From: Lineus longissimus | Lineage: Eukaryota; Nemertea; Pilidiophora; Heteronemertea; Lineidae | Assembly (NCBI RefSeq): GCF_910592395.1 | Contig: NC_088312.1 | Coordinates: 2,604,001 to 2,668,000, forward strand | Direction of reading: 5' to 3' | DNA: 64,000 nucleotides | Shown: piece by piece, positions 29,001-49,365 of the stretch | How the letters are laid out: each line of letters starts with the position of its first letter | How positions within the stretch are numbered: position 1 is the first letter of the stretch | Program-made: the position numbers and the translations under genes | Notes under the pieces: model-generated | Told to the model about the DNA's origin: nothing | The model's input: only the letters and a program-made list of their open reading frames with translations | The model's database searches: none

Positions 29001-30000
29001 TTTTCTAATAAATTAAATTTTTAACAATACATTGTACAAATTTTTATTTTTTGTCCTGACCTTTTCACATCTAATTCTCTCCAAGGAAAATGCGAGGCCA
29101 GTTTTATTAACAAACGATCAGTGGCGTAATACAGACGTATATATTTTGTTTTGAGATCACTCCTTACAAACAAAACACATGTAATTTCTCTTTGATGTGG
29201 CACAAAAAATGAACTTAAATGTATATTTTGACAAGGTTTTGGCGAGGCCAGGCACACGCAAGGCAAGTGTAAGAAGGCAGATAACACTGTTGTGGAGATC
29301 ATCATGAAAGTGTTGACATTTGCACTGGTGTCGGGGATGGTACGTAACTCAAAGATATAAAGCCACCAGACGATCCAATTGTTGCTAATTGGCCTAATTG
29401 AATGATCAGCTGTCATGAAGTTCAATGGCATATTCAAAATTGTTAAAAAATTGCCCTTACCATTCTGAGGGGAAAAAACGTTATCAATAAGGCACTTGTA
29501 AAGCTTAGAATATATTCTAATACATATCCGCAAGACATTTTAAGTGTGTATTCTTTAGCTGTCTGAGTTTGTTTAAAGGATTTCTTTGTAACGTTACATG
29601 AAATAATATGAAATTTCTTTGCTCAAATATGATATCGGTCGCTCAAGCGTAAATGCTTTGGACTGTCAAACTGAATACAACGATAGGCCTCTATACTTGT
29701 GCATGCCGTTAATACATACTTTTCACTGAGAAGATTCCTTCACCGTTTTAATATCAAGGGAAACGGACCCTGATTGTACACAGTACCCATAATCGAAAGA
29801 TTTTACCGGTTCGTGCTCACACAGTGTACGCGCTGTTTGTGCTGCATTTTGATATACGTTGACAAGTCTGATAGCTTTGCCATGAATGACATTTGCCAAG
29901 TCTATGTAGTAATGATAACAGCTATATTGGTAGGCCTATATGTGTCAGACAAAAGAAAGCATGGTGCCAATGTAAAGTAAAGTTTGGAAGCATCGTTAGT
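26004..30000. other. Gene-poor, AT-rich interval
   Basis: No recognised gene. An imperfect duplication of about 135 bases lies near 26500-26740 (GAGCAG, A-run, then CTTCAGAGTT). Three copies of ATGCATAGA lie near 27732. The 170-codon minus frame at 29021-29533 lacks recognisable motifs and sits in AT-rich sequence. Confidence 0.5.
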
Positions 30001-30009
30001 ATATTGAAA

Positions 30010-30215
30010 AAGAAAGCATGGAATCAACGTCAGAATATTGAGAAAGCACAGAACCAACTTCAAACCATAAGAAGAACATGGCACCAACGTCAGACATGGG
30101 AAAAGCATGGAACCAACGTCAGACATGGGAAAAGCATTGAACCAACGTCAGACATGGGAAAAGCATGGTACCAACGTCAGACAATTAGGAAAACATGAAC
30201 GTCAGACTATTCGTA
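30010..30215. repeat. 29-bp tandem repeat, degenerate
   Basis: About seven copies of a 29-bp unit containing CATGGAACCAACGTCAGACA. The central three copies (about 30080-30180) are nearly identical and the flanking ones increasingly diverged. Confidence 0.8.
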
Positions 30216-30538
30216 GAACACCGCACCCGGGTTAGGCCATTTCTTCTTCATTGCAATTATCTTTTACCGAAAATGAGAATATGAAGCAAACAGAATCATG
30301 GCCAAGCACGTCGAAATGACGAGAGCACGTACCCATAACTGTATAGGCTAAGATGATAGAGCAAACAAACAGCCGACAGCCGGCAGTCGACTGATGATGA
30401 TGATCTTCTTGAAGATTTTGGCTCCTTTTCGTAACATTTGTCAAAAACTTACTCACAAACCTTCAGAAGTTAATTTCATCTATTGATTCAAACACAGTAT
30501 CACAGTTCTTTTTGGCACATGAGTATAACACAGACAGA

Positions 30539-32554
30539 TCATGATTGATTGACGCTCTCCTCTGGCACCACACTCGCCGGTGTTCGTGACGTCAGGAATG
30601 TCTTGGGTCCCCGGCTACTGGAGGGCTGTGGTGTCTCCGCAATGGGCATCTCGGGTTCCTCCTCGTCCCGAAACTCCTCCTCGGTTTCATCGTAAGCTGT
30701 CTTGAGATCAACGTGAAGTCTCCGCGAGGAACCTCTGCTGGAGAGTGCGTTAGATTCGGGAGTGCCTGGTACACCCAGTCTTGGGGTATTTGGTGTGGAA
30801 GGTGGGTTGTTAGGTGTCCCATCTTCATGTGTTACCCTGGGAAACGGACTCGGAGTGATTGTGGTAATCCCCTCCATGGGTTCCTCTTGCGGTGTCGGCC
30901 ATGGTGTGACACTTTTTGTGTCCATGCGGACGCTATCATTGTCCTCAATTTCCGTAGCATTCGGATCAAATGAGATCGACTTTGGTGTTTTTGCGTTCCG
31001 GCTGCAATATGATGATGTCGGTTTTTCGTTGTTGTCTCGTAACGCCATCTTCGATTCACCGCCAACCAATCGGCCATCTTCTGGTGTCATCGCCGCCATT
31101 GCTCGATCCATGGAAATAGAATCTGAATCGTCACTCATGGCATCTCCCGTCCGCCCCTTTGTCCCCTCACTCCTCATGGTACGTTGGCTCCGGTTGGCGC
31201 GCTGTGTTCGCTTGGAAACCAGCGAGCCTGTGTTAAGCTGAGATCCCTCTACGTGCTCTATGATATCACCGGGAGCAGACTTCTCTGCCTCACTCTGCTC
31301 AGCGAAGCTTGCGAAAGAATCCTGCGGCACGAACTTCAGTCCCTTCCTACCCTTGTTGGCATCAACATTAATATTATTTCTCGATTTCGGATGCATATTT
31401 GAAACGATTCCCATCTTGAGAGAAAGTTCGCCTTGTGTTGGTGGGCCAAGGGTTCGCACCACCAAGTTCTTTGCCATGAAGCCATGGTAACTTGGCACCG
31501 GTGCATTCTTACTCGCACCTGCAGGGGCGCTGGTGCTCCCACCAATTTTGGTCAATTGTCTCTCCATTTCTGGGTTCGTGTACTGTCTGTTCATTTGATC
31601 ACCCGGAAGACTATAATTATCAGCACCATACCTAGGTCTGTCTCTAAGGTACCCATGGCCAGTGTCACTCGCACTATAAGCATGACTTCGGGCCTCATCC
31701 TTGGAACATTCTGCGCCAGTGCGGCGTTGTTTCGGCAAGAGGGGCACATCCTTTACTAGAAACGGCGCGGTGTTGTGACTCAGTTCACGTTTCTGGCCCT
31801 CACCCTGAACTGAAAGGCCGGCAGAACGGTTGTCTAGGCCGGACGGCACAGTGACAGGACTGGTGTATTGGCCATGGCCATTAAGATCGTTCAACATTGT
31901 CGCAGCCCGAGAGTAGAAGTTTACCTTATGAGAGGTGCCATTTCTGCCTAAGGGCATGGTTGCCGACCGAGTAATCCATTCGCCGGAATAAGGAAAGCCG
32001 TGAATGTTCCTGTTGCCGTTATCCGTGGGTACAGGGAAACCTCGAACAGTTATCTTCTGCTGCCTGGCTAAATCATCCTCACTTAAAGCCTTCTTTAGGC
32101 AACTAAACCGTATGTTTTCATTCCCGCCACTTTTGATGTCGTCCGTTGTCACCTTACCCCTGTCTTCTGTCGTAGCAAAGCCGAATGGCCGCACGGGAAA
32201 CTGTTTAATCTGCGGGAATCGCCCCCGCCTTATACTCCTTACGTCGTACACGTAATTCCCTAACAGTTTCTGAGACTCCAACTCAGCTAAGAAGAGCAAG
32301 GTATCGCGATAAATTTGTTTGCTGTCCTGGGGTTCCCGGGGTGACTCCTCCTCGGTGAAACTCCCATGCAGACTCTGATAGTCCGGGAATGACTTAGCTC
32401 GACGCCATACCTGCTTTGTAAACGGTTTCAGCTCGACCACAGGAAGATTGTCCTTAGATTTTGTCCTATCTGACTTTGGACCATCGCCGTTGTAATAGAA
32501 TGAGCGTTGTCGCCTCCACTCCAACTCGCACGTTCCAATTTGCGGTACATCCAT
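30539..32554 (-). CDS. Unrecognised 671-residue, largely disordered protein
   Basis: A long single open frame on the minus strand, start taken at ATG 32554 (MDVPQIGTCELEWRRQRSF); the frame stays open 16 codons further to a GTG. The most ordered-looking part is residues of about 50-130, with WRRAKSFPDYQSLHGSFT and YRDTLLFLAELESQKLLGNY, which looks helical. The rest is rich in Ser, Pro, Arg, Asn and Gly, with a C-terminal Pro/Thr/Glu region (TPNNPPSTPNTP) and an acidic run (EEEFRDEEEPEMP). There are no membrane segments and no signal peptide. Its length, sustained codon bias and lack of stops argue that it is real. No function is proposed. It is divergent from LTO1. Confidence 0.7.
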   Translation of the reverse strand: MDVPQIGTCELEWRRQRSFYYNGDGPKSDRTKSKDNLPVVELKPFTKQVWRRAKSFPDYQSLHGSFTEEESPREPQDSKQIYRDTLLFLAELESQKLLGNYVYDVRSIRRGRFPQIKQFPVRPFGFATTEDRGKVTTDDIKSGGNENIRFSCLKKALSEDDLARQQKITVRGFPVPTDNGNRNIHGFPYSGEWITRSATMPLGRNGTSHKVNFYSRAATMLNDLNGHGQYTSPVTVPSGLDNRSAGLSVQGEGQKRELSHNTAPFLVKDVPLLPKQRRTGAECSKDEARSHAYSASDTGHGYLRDRPRYGADNYSLPGDQMNRQYTNPEMERQLTKIGGSTSAPAGASKNAPVPSYHGFMAKNLVVRTLGPPTQGELSLKMGIVSNMHPKSRNNINVDANKGRKGLKFVPQDSFASFAEQSEAEKSAPGDIIEHVEGSQLNTGSLVSKRTQRANRSQRTMRSEGTKGRTGDAMSDDSDSISMDRAMAAMTPEDGRLVGGESKMALRDNNEKPTSSYCSRNAKTPKSISFDPNATEIEDNDSVRMDTKSVTPWPTPQEEPMEGITTITPSPFPRVTHEDGTPNNPPSTPNTPRLGVPGTPESNALSSRGSSRRLHVDLKTAYDETEEEFRDEEEPEMPIAETPQPSSSRGPKTFLTSRTPASVVPEESVNQS

Positions 32555-32699
32555 CGTGACCTCGAGTGGTGTTGCACCAGTGCCTTTCGACCGAGCGTAC
32601 ACCCTTTGGGCGTGAATGCACGCTCTCGAACCACACGTTGGAGTTCCTTCTATTCTTTTCCCAGATGGTCACCAACCATGATGTACTCCTTAACGGTCA

Positions 32700-33779
32700 T
32701 CGTGGACATTAAACATTCCAATCAAACACATGTCCACGGAACTTTAAGAAAGATACCCACTAAGGTATATTTTACAACCTGATACGATACTTTACTAGTC
32801 AGAAGAGTACACTCTTAAAGATAAAGGTAAACAGTCCTTGAGCCCGTTCCCGAATCACTGGTGGCCTTCAGCCCAAATTATTTTCTCCACTACAAATATT
32901 CCACAGGCCACAAGTAAATCCCAATCGGTGACTAAATATTTCTTTTTAAAGGTTTAAGTCAGTCTTTGGGGACTTTTTCGTCTCGTAATAGAAGAACGCG
33001 TACACATTCGCTCTATATTGTGTTGTCGACCAAACCTCGACACGAGATTACCATACCAAGTCCGAAATCCGATTAAATTCTACTCGGTGCTTGATAGTAG
33101 TACAGAAAGCAACGCATGGCGTCCTTGGTTACTACTATCGAACGCGTGCGCATTCACCGATCGGCGAGACGGCTCGACTCCGTCAAGCAGAAAGATTTAA
33201 CTTTGCCGATATCAATCATTCCGTTGCATTTTATTGTCGAAGAAAAATAGCAGAGTTTAGTTGGCTAATTAATACCAAGGTATCGACCTAGAATTGTAAG
33301 ATTTCTATAGCGTGAATCTCCGACTTTGACGAGTGGACAATCAGACATTTCAGGCATGATGGAATTGTGAAAGAGAACTTTTTACAGATTGAACATGTAA
33401 TGGAATTAAAAGCAGTGCACAAGTAGAATCTTTTGATATTTTCTTTATTGGCAACATGTAGGATTCCGACACTTCGGAACATGTTTGTAAAACACACAAC
33501 GGGAGTATAAAGATGGTAAATTTGATCAACTTTAATTGGTCCCTGCAGAAAATGTGAAAGAAAGAAAGAAGCCGAATCAATTATTGGTCGGTTGCTTCTT
33601 CTCTTCTTTATCTTCCAAAAAGGTTCTCTCCCTCAACATGTTGATTATCATGAAATCAATTTGTCTGACTCCTATAAAACATCTTCAGCCGAGGAAAACG
33701 TTTTAATTTGCATTTTTCAAAAAGATCAGCAAGAAGTTGTCAAAAAATTAGCAGAAATCCACATTTTATACAATCCAAG
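32700..33779. other. Divergent promoter interval between the 671-residue gene and LTO1
   Basis: About 1.2 kb between the two start codons, which point away from each other. No coding exon is seen; the short frames overlap in several phases. Confidence 0.45.
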
Positions 33780-35152
33780 ATGGCAGCCACCATGAAACCG
33801 GTTTTCGCGACAGAAACTACAGAAGATGACGTTTTTGACAGCATTGTCTTGGCTGATGAAAAGTAATTAATGTTCCAAGGAAATAACAAAGTCTAAAGTA
33901 TGGTGTGAAGCCAACTTTAGGGTTGACACTCGACTAACTTTGCGACAAAATCCAATTGAAAGGGTCAATTTCGCCATAAATTTGAAAGCGCCGTCTATTA
34001 TCTTTATTGTAAACTGAAATAATGAGGTAGCAGATTTATGATAATTTCATCAAAGCAACTGGCCTAGCATGGCGTGTACCACTTCATGGCTAGTGCAAAC
34101 ATCGGGGCAACCCTAGCTTTGCATAAGCATACTCTGCAGTGTTTGGCCTACTAGTACTAGTACAATGTAATGTTTTCTTCCTTACAGATTTCAGCAAGAA
34201 GGCTATGATGAAGGGTTTAAGGACGGACAACTTCAAGGAATACAAGAGGGTTATAAATTGGGAACAAAGCATGGCTTGCAACTTGGGGCAGAGGTGAGAT
34301 TGTTTATTTCAAATGTAGATTGCTAAACCATGTAAAATAAGAATTAAACCTAGATAAACTTCTGGTGCTTTCTTTTGAGAAGTCTCTTGAAGTCCAGCAC
34401 CGGTCGTGTTCATTGTATTTTCAAATATTAGATGCTTCATATCTTTCAGGTTGGATTTTACCATGGTTTTGTCATTGGTTTGCAAAAAGTCCTTGAGGGA
34501 GATGATAAACTCACGCCAAGGTTGGTGTGTTTCTAAGATATTTTGATAAAGACACACTTTCTTAGGTGTATGGCATGGCATCAGCTTCTTCCCCCTAAAT
34601 AGCGTTGGTTTATATCATTTACTTCATCACCAAAAGATGCATCCAACTTCTGACTTAATTGTCATAGTGGTATGGCCTAAGATTTTAATAACCCTTTGCA
34701 TTTCTAAATGATTTCTTATATCGTTCACTTCCAGAAAAGTGACAGTCTTGAAATCCTTTCGGGAACTGGTAATGGCTTTTGATATCGTAGATCATCACAA
34801 TGAAAAGTTCTCAGATAATGTTGGCAAGATTAGGGCTAAGTTCAAACAGGTAAATTTCATTTGATTAGTTTTGAATTCTCTTCTGCCTTCGTGAAAAATG
34901 GGAAAATTATTAAGTCGCTGCTGCTGAAGGACTCTACTGTGGATTCTCCATTGACCTTGTGCTGATGATATAATGATATAATCAGTCGATCCCAAACTTG
35001 AACAAGAGCTAAAAATTTACCCTAAGCACTTACTACAACGTAAGTATTAATCTGATTGAGGTTCATAATCAGTTGGTTTATTTTTCTAGGTTTGCTCGCT
35101 GTTGAAGGTGAACCCTGAATCCGGTCACAAACCTCAGGGAATTTCTTTCTGA
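33780..35152 (+). CDS. LTO1: LTO1/ORAOV1 homologue (ABCE1 Fe-S maturation adaptor)
   Basis: Five exons join in phase: 33780-33862, 34188-34293, 34450-34520, 34735-34849 and 35090-35152, giving 145 residues. Two in-frame ATGs compete (33780 and 33792); the first is used here, and the second also has a good context. The N-terminus DDVFDSIVLADEKFQQEGY is followed by repeated glycines at four-residue spacing (EGYDEGFKDGQLQGIQEGY, then KLGTKHGLQLGAE). This is the deca-GX3 motif of Yae1/Lto1 proteins. Known role: with YAE1 it links the cytosolic iron-sulfur assembly machinery to the ribosome recycling ATPase ABCE1. The length matches the family. It is convergent with NUP37. Confidence 0.92.
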
Positions 35153-35814
35153 CACTGCCCAATGTGCCTTAGATAAGGAGATGACGATAGTGCAAACTCA
35201 CATCATCAATGTTGTGTGAGATTACAGGTAAATACCAGATCTGACTTGTGTAGGCCACCCCAGTGAGGCCCAAAGATGGGAAATTTAGGACGACGATTTC
35301 AAAATAAGCAAAGTACAGTTCCACTTTACAATGTACGAGGCAAATGATTTAAGGCTATCAGACGAAGTTAAAACTTCACTTCCTTCTAAATGCAAGCTGA
35401 GAGGAATGTCTTTCTAGTCCAAGGAGCCTTCAGTAAAAGCAACAGTATATCATGTTTGTCAAGTTTTTTTCATTGTCTTTTTTCACAGCATTCCAAGCCA
35501 GGAAAACCATCTGGACCATGGTGATGGATGTGTAAGCATTCGGTGGTGTTGAAGTCAACTGTGTGGACTTTAATGAGAGCTGCGTGCGATGACCCAATAT
35601 TAGCACATCTGCCTAACAAGTGGCAGATTTCTCGAGTAATACCAGTAGTAATAGGCCACTGTTGAACGGAGGCCACTGTTGAACGGAGGCCCCTGAACTG
35701 GCTAAAACCTGTTAACTCAGTGAGGTAGTTGTACTGAAAGAAGTGGATATGTGTGAGTTTTAAACTCTGATACATTCGTTGTGAAAATTGATTATCTTGT
35801 CTTGTTTTTACTGC

Positions 35815-35820
35815 AATAAA
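35815..35820 (+). terminator. Candidate poly(A) signal of LTO1
   Basis: AATAAA in ctgcaataaatt about 660 bases after the stop; a second hexamer lies at 35860-35865. Confidence 0.45.
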
Positions 35821-35923
35821 TTATCATGTACAAAGAAAGTGCCAAATTTGTTGATATCGAATAAAGCATCTATTTTTAGAAAAGAATATGTTCTCTTGTT
35901 GATCACACTCACAAGGTCTTTAG

Positions 35924-35929
35924 TTTATT
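35924..35929 (-). terminator. Candidate poly(A) signal of NUP37
   Basis: Minus-strand AATAAA about 280 bases past the NUP37 stop and roughly 100 bases from the LTO1 signal, as expected for convergent neighbours. Confidence 0.45.
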
Positions 35930-36209
35930 GTAACAAATATAATCACATGACATCCCACTTACGTGGTAGCACACACATGCAAATTGCATTGCATTGAGAC
36001 GACCATCAAGCACGACCAGCAATGAAAACAATTGTCCTGTTTGTCTCCACCTGCACAAGACGGTTTAGACGGCTACTCAAAACGAAAGTGGTAAAAACCA
36101 CCTGAAATTGTTCATATGCACTATGAGTGACGAATGCTAACGTTGCAACTGTCGGCAACTAAATGAAAGTCTATCTGATCTCTTGTCTATTGTTTTTCTC
36201 TTTGATATC

Positions 36210-38574
36210 TCAGGCATTGTCCACAGTCCAGAAGAACACCTTTTTGTCTCCTCCCACGGCAACAATTGGAAGTTTATAATGCCAACTTAATCCATTGAGA
36301 ATATGTGATGATGTGCATATTGGTGTCTGAAAAAGAAGTGGCACAAATAATGAATAGGAGAGTGAGACGATGAAAATATATGTGGTAACAATGTTCAAAT
36401 GGATGGCGCTGACTTCACATCATGTCACAACGGTGTTGCCAATGTGAGCTGGATTCAAAGATGATGAAGCCAACAGAAGGGGTTTGATGTCCAAGGACGT
36501 CAATATCAGCATTCACTCAGTCTAAGGATCAGAGGGAACGTTTTAGTAAAACCCACTTTAACAAACAAGTAAGTACATGTATTCTGAATTCCGTGCTGTG
36601 AAAGATTTTAGCTACCTCTTCACAAGACACTTTGACCACTTTGTCTTGTATTTTCCACTGTTTACTTACCTGATTCAGCTTGAAATTGAATACTTTAAGT
36701 TGTGAACCTGGACACCCAGTTGTGGCTACGATACTTTCATTACACTTGGCCCAGCGGACACATCGGGCACCATCTGAATGCACTTGCTTCTTCTCAGATG
36801 GTCGACTGAAACAAAGATGGAAAACTATCAGAAAACTTTGACATTTTCAAGTCTCTACAATACAATGGTACCGTAATTGACTCTGGGTGCTCATTGGCAA
36901 GAACGTCCCGAGTGCTGGAAAGCTCTGCATAACCTTGCTTGAAATTATTTACAGGACAGGATTAGATTGCTTCATGTACAATCCATAGTCCTTTTTGTGA
37001 CAAGTAATTTTGGCATGCCATTGAGGTCAATACAGTAACGGTAGGTTACATTTTTGATCAAATTCTTTCAGTTTCCCTTGGGCCTAATCTAAAAACCATC
37101 AAGACACTCAGAAATAAGAAAGCATCAATGATTATCAATATCAACACTCACCTTGATTTTGATGTGTCAAACAGTAACAATTCCGTGCCGACAACAGCAC
37201 TCACACTGAGAGCATTACTATGGCACCAATCAACAGAGAGTAAAGGAGCATTACCACAGGCAAGTGATAAGATTGGCTGTTGGTCTATCAGATTGTAGAA
37301 GCGTATTGTGCCGTTTTTCTCACCAACCATGAGCTGAAAGAACAGCAGTAAAGAGATGAGTGACAGCAAGTATGCATTAAGAGATAAATCAACAAATAAT
37401 CTACTTTGGAACTAACCATTTGCAGGGTTCCTTACTGGAAATCCTTACCTTCACTGGATCCTCCTGGTGCCACTTGACTGACATTCCAGGAGATCCAAGA
37501 GGATAAACTGCCACCTGGTGGCCATCTGTGTCAAATAAACGGCAGGTCAAGTCATCGCTAACACTTGCTATTTGCTCGCCCTTGTCAGGATCAAAGATGA
37601 GGTCATTAACATAGTCTGTGTGTCCATCAATTACCTAAAATGAAACGAAATGAAGATGAAATGGTGCAAGAAAAGTTATTCCTACATGATAAACTTTCGA
37701 TCACGTAAACTAACAGAAAATCGGTTGTGATATACATACCCTGACAGCGTCGTCAGTTTTTAAATCAGATGAATAATATCTGATCTTCTTATCTGCCCCA
37801 GCTGTACAGAACCTGAAAATATCAATAACAATCATACCAGCTTTACAGAACCTGCATGGAATCTTTTACATTGACAATGCAGTCAGTTGTCATGGTTGTA
37901 GAGCATTTCATTGCTATGCCTCTATTGCCAAGCACACTCACTGAGTCCTATACCAAGCATTAGGCTAGCAATGCCACAAAAGCATGTTTTTGTGTTAATA
38001 ACTAAACAATAAAACGTTTAGATCAAAGTGGAACCTCTCTTTACAGGCACCTCTACCAAATTTACTCAATCATCAATATGACATGTACTCACTTGAGTGC
38101 CTTTGGTAGTACTCGGAGAGATGTAGCAGGACTCCAGGCAAATGCCATTAATCTGCAGCTATGGTGGAACTCTCTGATGACTTCATACTCCAGGCCCTCA
38201 ACCTCCTTATCTTCCTCCTATTCTCAGAGAAAGAAAAAGACAAATTGAAATTCTCCTGAAGGTTTTATTTCTGAAGTTGACTTGAAAACTTATCGTCTTA
38301 GGATTCTGATAAAAGAAATATCTGAAAAATAGGTGTTTCCCATCTGGGAGTTTTCTTGCAACCATCAACCAAGAGAGAGTTGAGCCTGAAAATGAAATTA
38401 TTTAACCAAAATTTTTACCTGAAACAAAATTGTTCCGATAGAAATTCTGGATGAACTTCCCACAGCTATCAGCCGACTTGACCAATCAAAAGGTGAAAAT
38501 TCAACTATCTGTACCACATCAGAGTGGTCTATTGTATGTGTACATGTCTTGGGAACTTCATCAATGGTCATCAT
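36210..38574 (-). CDS. NUP37: Nucleoporin Nup37 (WD40)
   Basis: Seven exons on the minus strand: 38419-38574, 38093-38217, 37740-37812, 37449-37634, 37152-37333, 36670-36805 and 36210-36326. All join in frame to 324 residues; vertebrate Nup37 is about 326. Diagnostic blocks are VVQIVEFSPF near the N-terminus, KFCTAGADKKIRYYSSDL, GHTDYVNDLIFDP, LMVGEKNGTIRFYNL and the C-terminal LSWHYKLPIVAVGGDKKVFF. It is a WD40 propeller protein and a member of the Nup107-160 (Y) complex of the nuclear pore. The start is taken at the first of two tandem ATGs (38574). DHX33 begins 524 bases away in the opposite direction, so they probably share a bidirectional promoter. Confidence 0.95.
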
Positions 38575-39097
38575 GATGATTTTGAGGTAAAAATAAGCTA
38601 TTTGATGAGAAAATCAAAATTAAAAATTGGCACTTTTGGCCGGGTGGGTATAACTGGCATTGAAAGTCCACCGGAATTCCGAAGGTTGGTTCTAAAAAGT
38701 GGATTGGCCTGGCAAAAACGGAGCCGTAGGGGGCGCTAAATCCAATATGTCAGCGCCCATGTTTCACGTGTTAGTTATTTTTTCCACAATCAAAACACTC
38801 ATAAAACACCCATGCTGCTATATATAACACTTTTGATCCTGAATATTGTTAACTTATATGTTTGTTATTATGTTGAATGAGATATTTAGTCTGACATATG
38901 CCAAAGCAGTGAAAAAGGATGGTTTCAAAAATCCCTCCTGTATATTCCGTGTACATCATGTACACAGTGACACTGGTGTGAGCTACTGTTTGTTGACAGC
39001 TGCCTTTTGATATGTTTCCTCATTTTCTTTTTGCACCGTACCAGTTTATGACTCAACCTGAGGATTTTTCAAACTGAATGAGTTGTGCGTTAGAAGA

Positions 39098-47123
<8,026 letters not shown>

Positions 47124-47254
47124 CCCTTCTGGGGAAATCAGTTGAGACATTTGCACTGCATATCATATACGGAAGAGGGGAACTTCCTCTTCCTACCAGT
47201 GATGTTTAAACTTGGTTTGTTAGACTCTCTGTACATGATTGTAAATTTGACTGT

Positions 47255-47260
47255 AATAAA
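47255..47260 (+). terminator. Poly(A) signal of DHX33
   Basis: AATAAA about 130 bases after the DHX33 stop codon. Confidence 0.55.
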
Positions 47261-47311
47261 TATTTAATAAGAAAACGATTGAACAGGTTTTTTTTGTTAT
47301 TCAGTGGTTTG

Positions 47312-47555
47312 GTCTTTTTAGTTCCTATCTTGCCCTGCAGATGGCAATGGCGTAGTTCTTTGACGAAGTCCATGAGACTCCGATAACCAGCTCAAGGGGA
47401 GGGGGATTTGGGCCACGGAGATCAACTCACTGAAACGGTCTTTTCAGTTCCTGCCTTGCCCTGAAGATGGCGATGGCGTAGTTCTTTCATGAAGTCCATG
47501 AGACTCCGATAATAACCAGCTCAAAGAGGGGGGATTTGGGCCACTGAGATCGACG
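47312..47555. repeat. Two-copy tandem duplication (about 125 bp)
   Basis: Two adjacent copies, about 47312-47435 and 47441-47555, share TGGCGTAGTTCTTT, GAAGTCCATGAGACTCCGAT and GGGATTTGGGCCAC, with small indels. They directly precede the 101-bp minisatellite. Confidence 0.75.
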
Positions 47556-47573
47556 TGGTTCGGCGCTGAAGAA

Positions 47574-48979
47574 TTAAGAATGAGACAATTCTGGGTGGAG
47601 ACAAGTGGCTCAAGGTATCCTTGAAGTGCTCCACAACCTCTGTGTGTCCTCTCCTCTCAGCCGACTTGCCCAACTTAAGAATGAGACATTTCTGGGTGGA
47701 GACAAGTGGCTCAAGGTATCCTTGAAGTGATCCACAACCTCTGTGTGTCCTCTCCTCTCAGTCGACTTGCCCAACTTAAGAATGAGACAATTCTGGGTGG
47801 AGACAAGGTATCCTTGAAGTGATCCACAAGCTCTGTGTGTCCACTCCTCTCAGTCGACTTGCCCAACTTAAGAATGAGACAATTCTGGGTGGAGACAAGT
47901 GGTTCAAGGTATCCTTGAAGTGATCCACAACCTGTGTGTGTCCTCTCCTCTCAGCCGACTTGCCCAACTTAAGAATGAGACAATTCTGGGTGGAGACAAG
48001 TGGTTCAAGGTATCCTTGAAGTGATCCACAACCTGTGTGTGTCCTCTCCTCTCAGCCGACTTGCCCAACTTAAGAATGAGACAATTCTGGGTGGAGACAA
48101 GTGGTTCAAGGTATCCTTGAAGTGATCCACAACCTCTGTGTGTCCTCTCCTCCCAGCCGACTTGCCCAACTTAAGAATGAGACAATTCTGTGTGGAGACA
48201 AGTGGTTCAAGGTATCCTTGAAGTGATCCACAACCTCTGTGTGTCCTCTCCTCCCAGCCGACTTGCCCAACTTAAGAATGAGACAATTCTGTGTGGAGAC
48301 AAGTGGTTTAAGGTATCCTTGAAGTGATCCACAACCTCTGTGTGTCCTCTCCTCTCGGCCGACTTGCCCAACTTAAGAATGAGACAATTCTGGATGGAGA
48401 CAAGTGGTTCAAGGTATCCTTGAAGTGATCCACAACCTCTGTGTGTCCTCTCCTCTCAGCCGACTTGCCCAACTTAAGAATGAGACAATTCTTGGTGGAG
48501 ACAAGTGGTTCAAGGTATCCTTGAAGTGATCCACAACCTCTGTGTGTCCTCTCCTCACAGCCGACTTGCCCAACTTAAGAATGAGACAATTCTGTGTGGA
48601 GACAAGTGGTTCAAGGCATCCTTGAAGTGATCCTCAAGCTCTGTGTGTCCTCTCCTCCCAGCCGACTTGCCCAACTTAAGAATGAGACAATTCTGGGTGG
48701 AGACAAGTGGCTCAAGGTATCCTTGAAGCGAGCCACAAGGTCTGTGTGTCCTCTCCTCTCGGCCGACTTGCCCAACTTAAGAATGAGACAATTCTGGGTG
48801 GAGACATGTGGTTCAAGGTATCCTTGAAGTGATCCACAACCTCTGTGTGTCCTCTCCTCTCGGCCGACTTGCCCAACTTAAGAATGAGACAATTCTGGAT
48901 GGAGACAAGTGGTTCAAGGTATCCTTGAAGTGATCCACAACCTCTGTGTGTCCCCTCCTCCCAGCCGACTTGCCCATCT
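47574..48979. repeat. 101-bp minisatellite, about 14 copies
   Basis: A unit of 101 bases containing TTAAGAATGAGACAATTCTG and AAGGTATCCTTGAAGTGATC repeats head to tail, with one 92-base copy near 47772-47863. Copies are almost identical. Because 101 is not a multiple of three, the frames across it are not proteins. It fills the gap between the convergent 3' ends of DHX33 and CDC40. Confidence 0.95.
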
Positions 48980-49359
48980 TGAATGTAGTCGTATCACTGT
49001 CCTGATTATCAATGATCATGGAACAGTCTAAGCCATTTAGATATCAGACTTTGAAAATAGGGTAGTCTTCTGGTGCTATCCTTGTGAGAAAATTGTCTCT
49101 GGGGAGATATCCCAGGGTGAGCTCGAGAGGGAGGTACGTTTTTTTGTAGTGGGGAAATATCCTAGAATCCTCTTCATACATTGAACAGCACGACTTCCGA
49201 TAGACATCACCATTGTCTTCCTTACCAAAATTGTGTTTCTCCTCTATGTAATCAGTGAAATCAGACCGGAGAACTACATGTACACCTAACTGTCATCCAA
49301 CCATTTCCCCAACTGGTTGTGACAAGAATGAGACTGGAGTCAAAATTTCATGTAAAAAG

Positions 49360-49365
49360 TTTATT
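49360..49365 (-). terminator. Poly(A) signal of CDC40
   Basis: Minus-strand AATAAA about 350 bases past the CDC40 stop. Confidence 0.5.

Noticed and set aside
29021-29533. 170-codon minus-strand frame
   Set aside because: No recognisable motif, AT-rich context and no supporting exons; probably chance.
30762-31241. 159-codon plus-strand frame
   Set aside because: Antisense shadow of the 671-residue minus-strand gene.
47574-48979. Possible CRISPR array
   Set aside because: Units are contiguous with no unique spacers, and the genome is eukaryotic; it is a minisatellite. The same applies to 50349-50838 and 30010-30215.
47776-49019. Open frames across the 101-bp minisatellite on both strands
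   Set aside because: The unit length is not a multiple of three and the frames shift between copies; they are repeat shadows.
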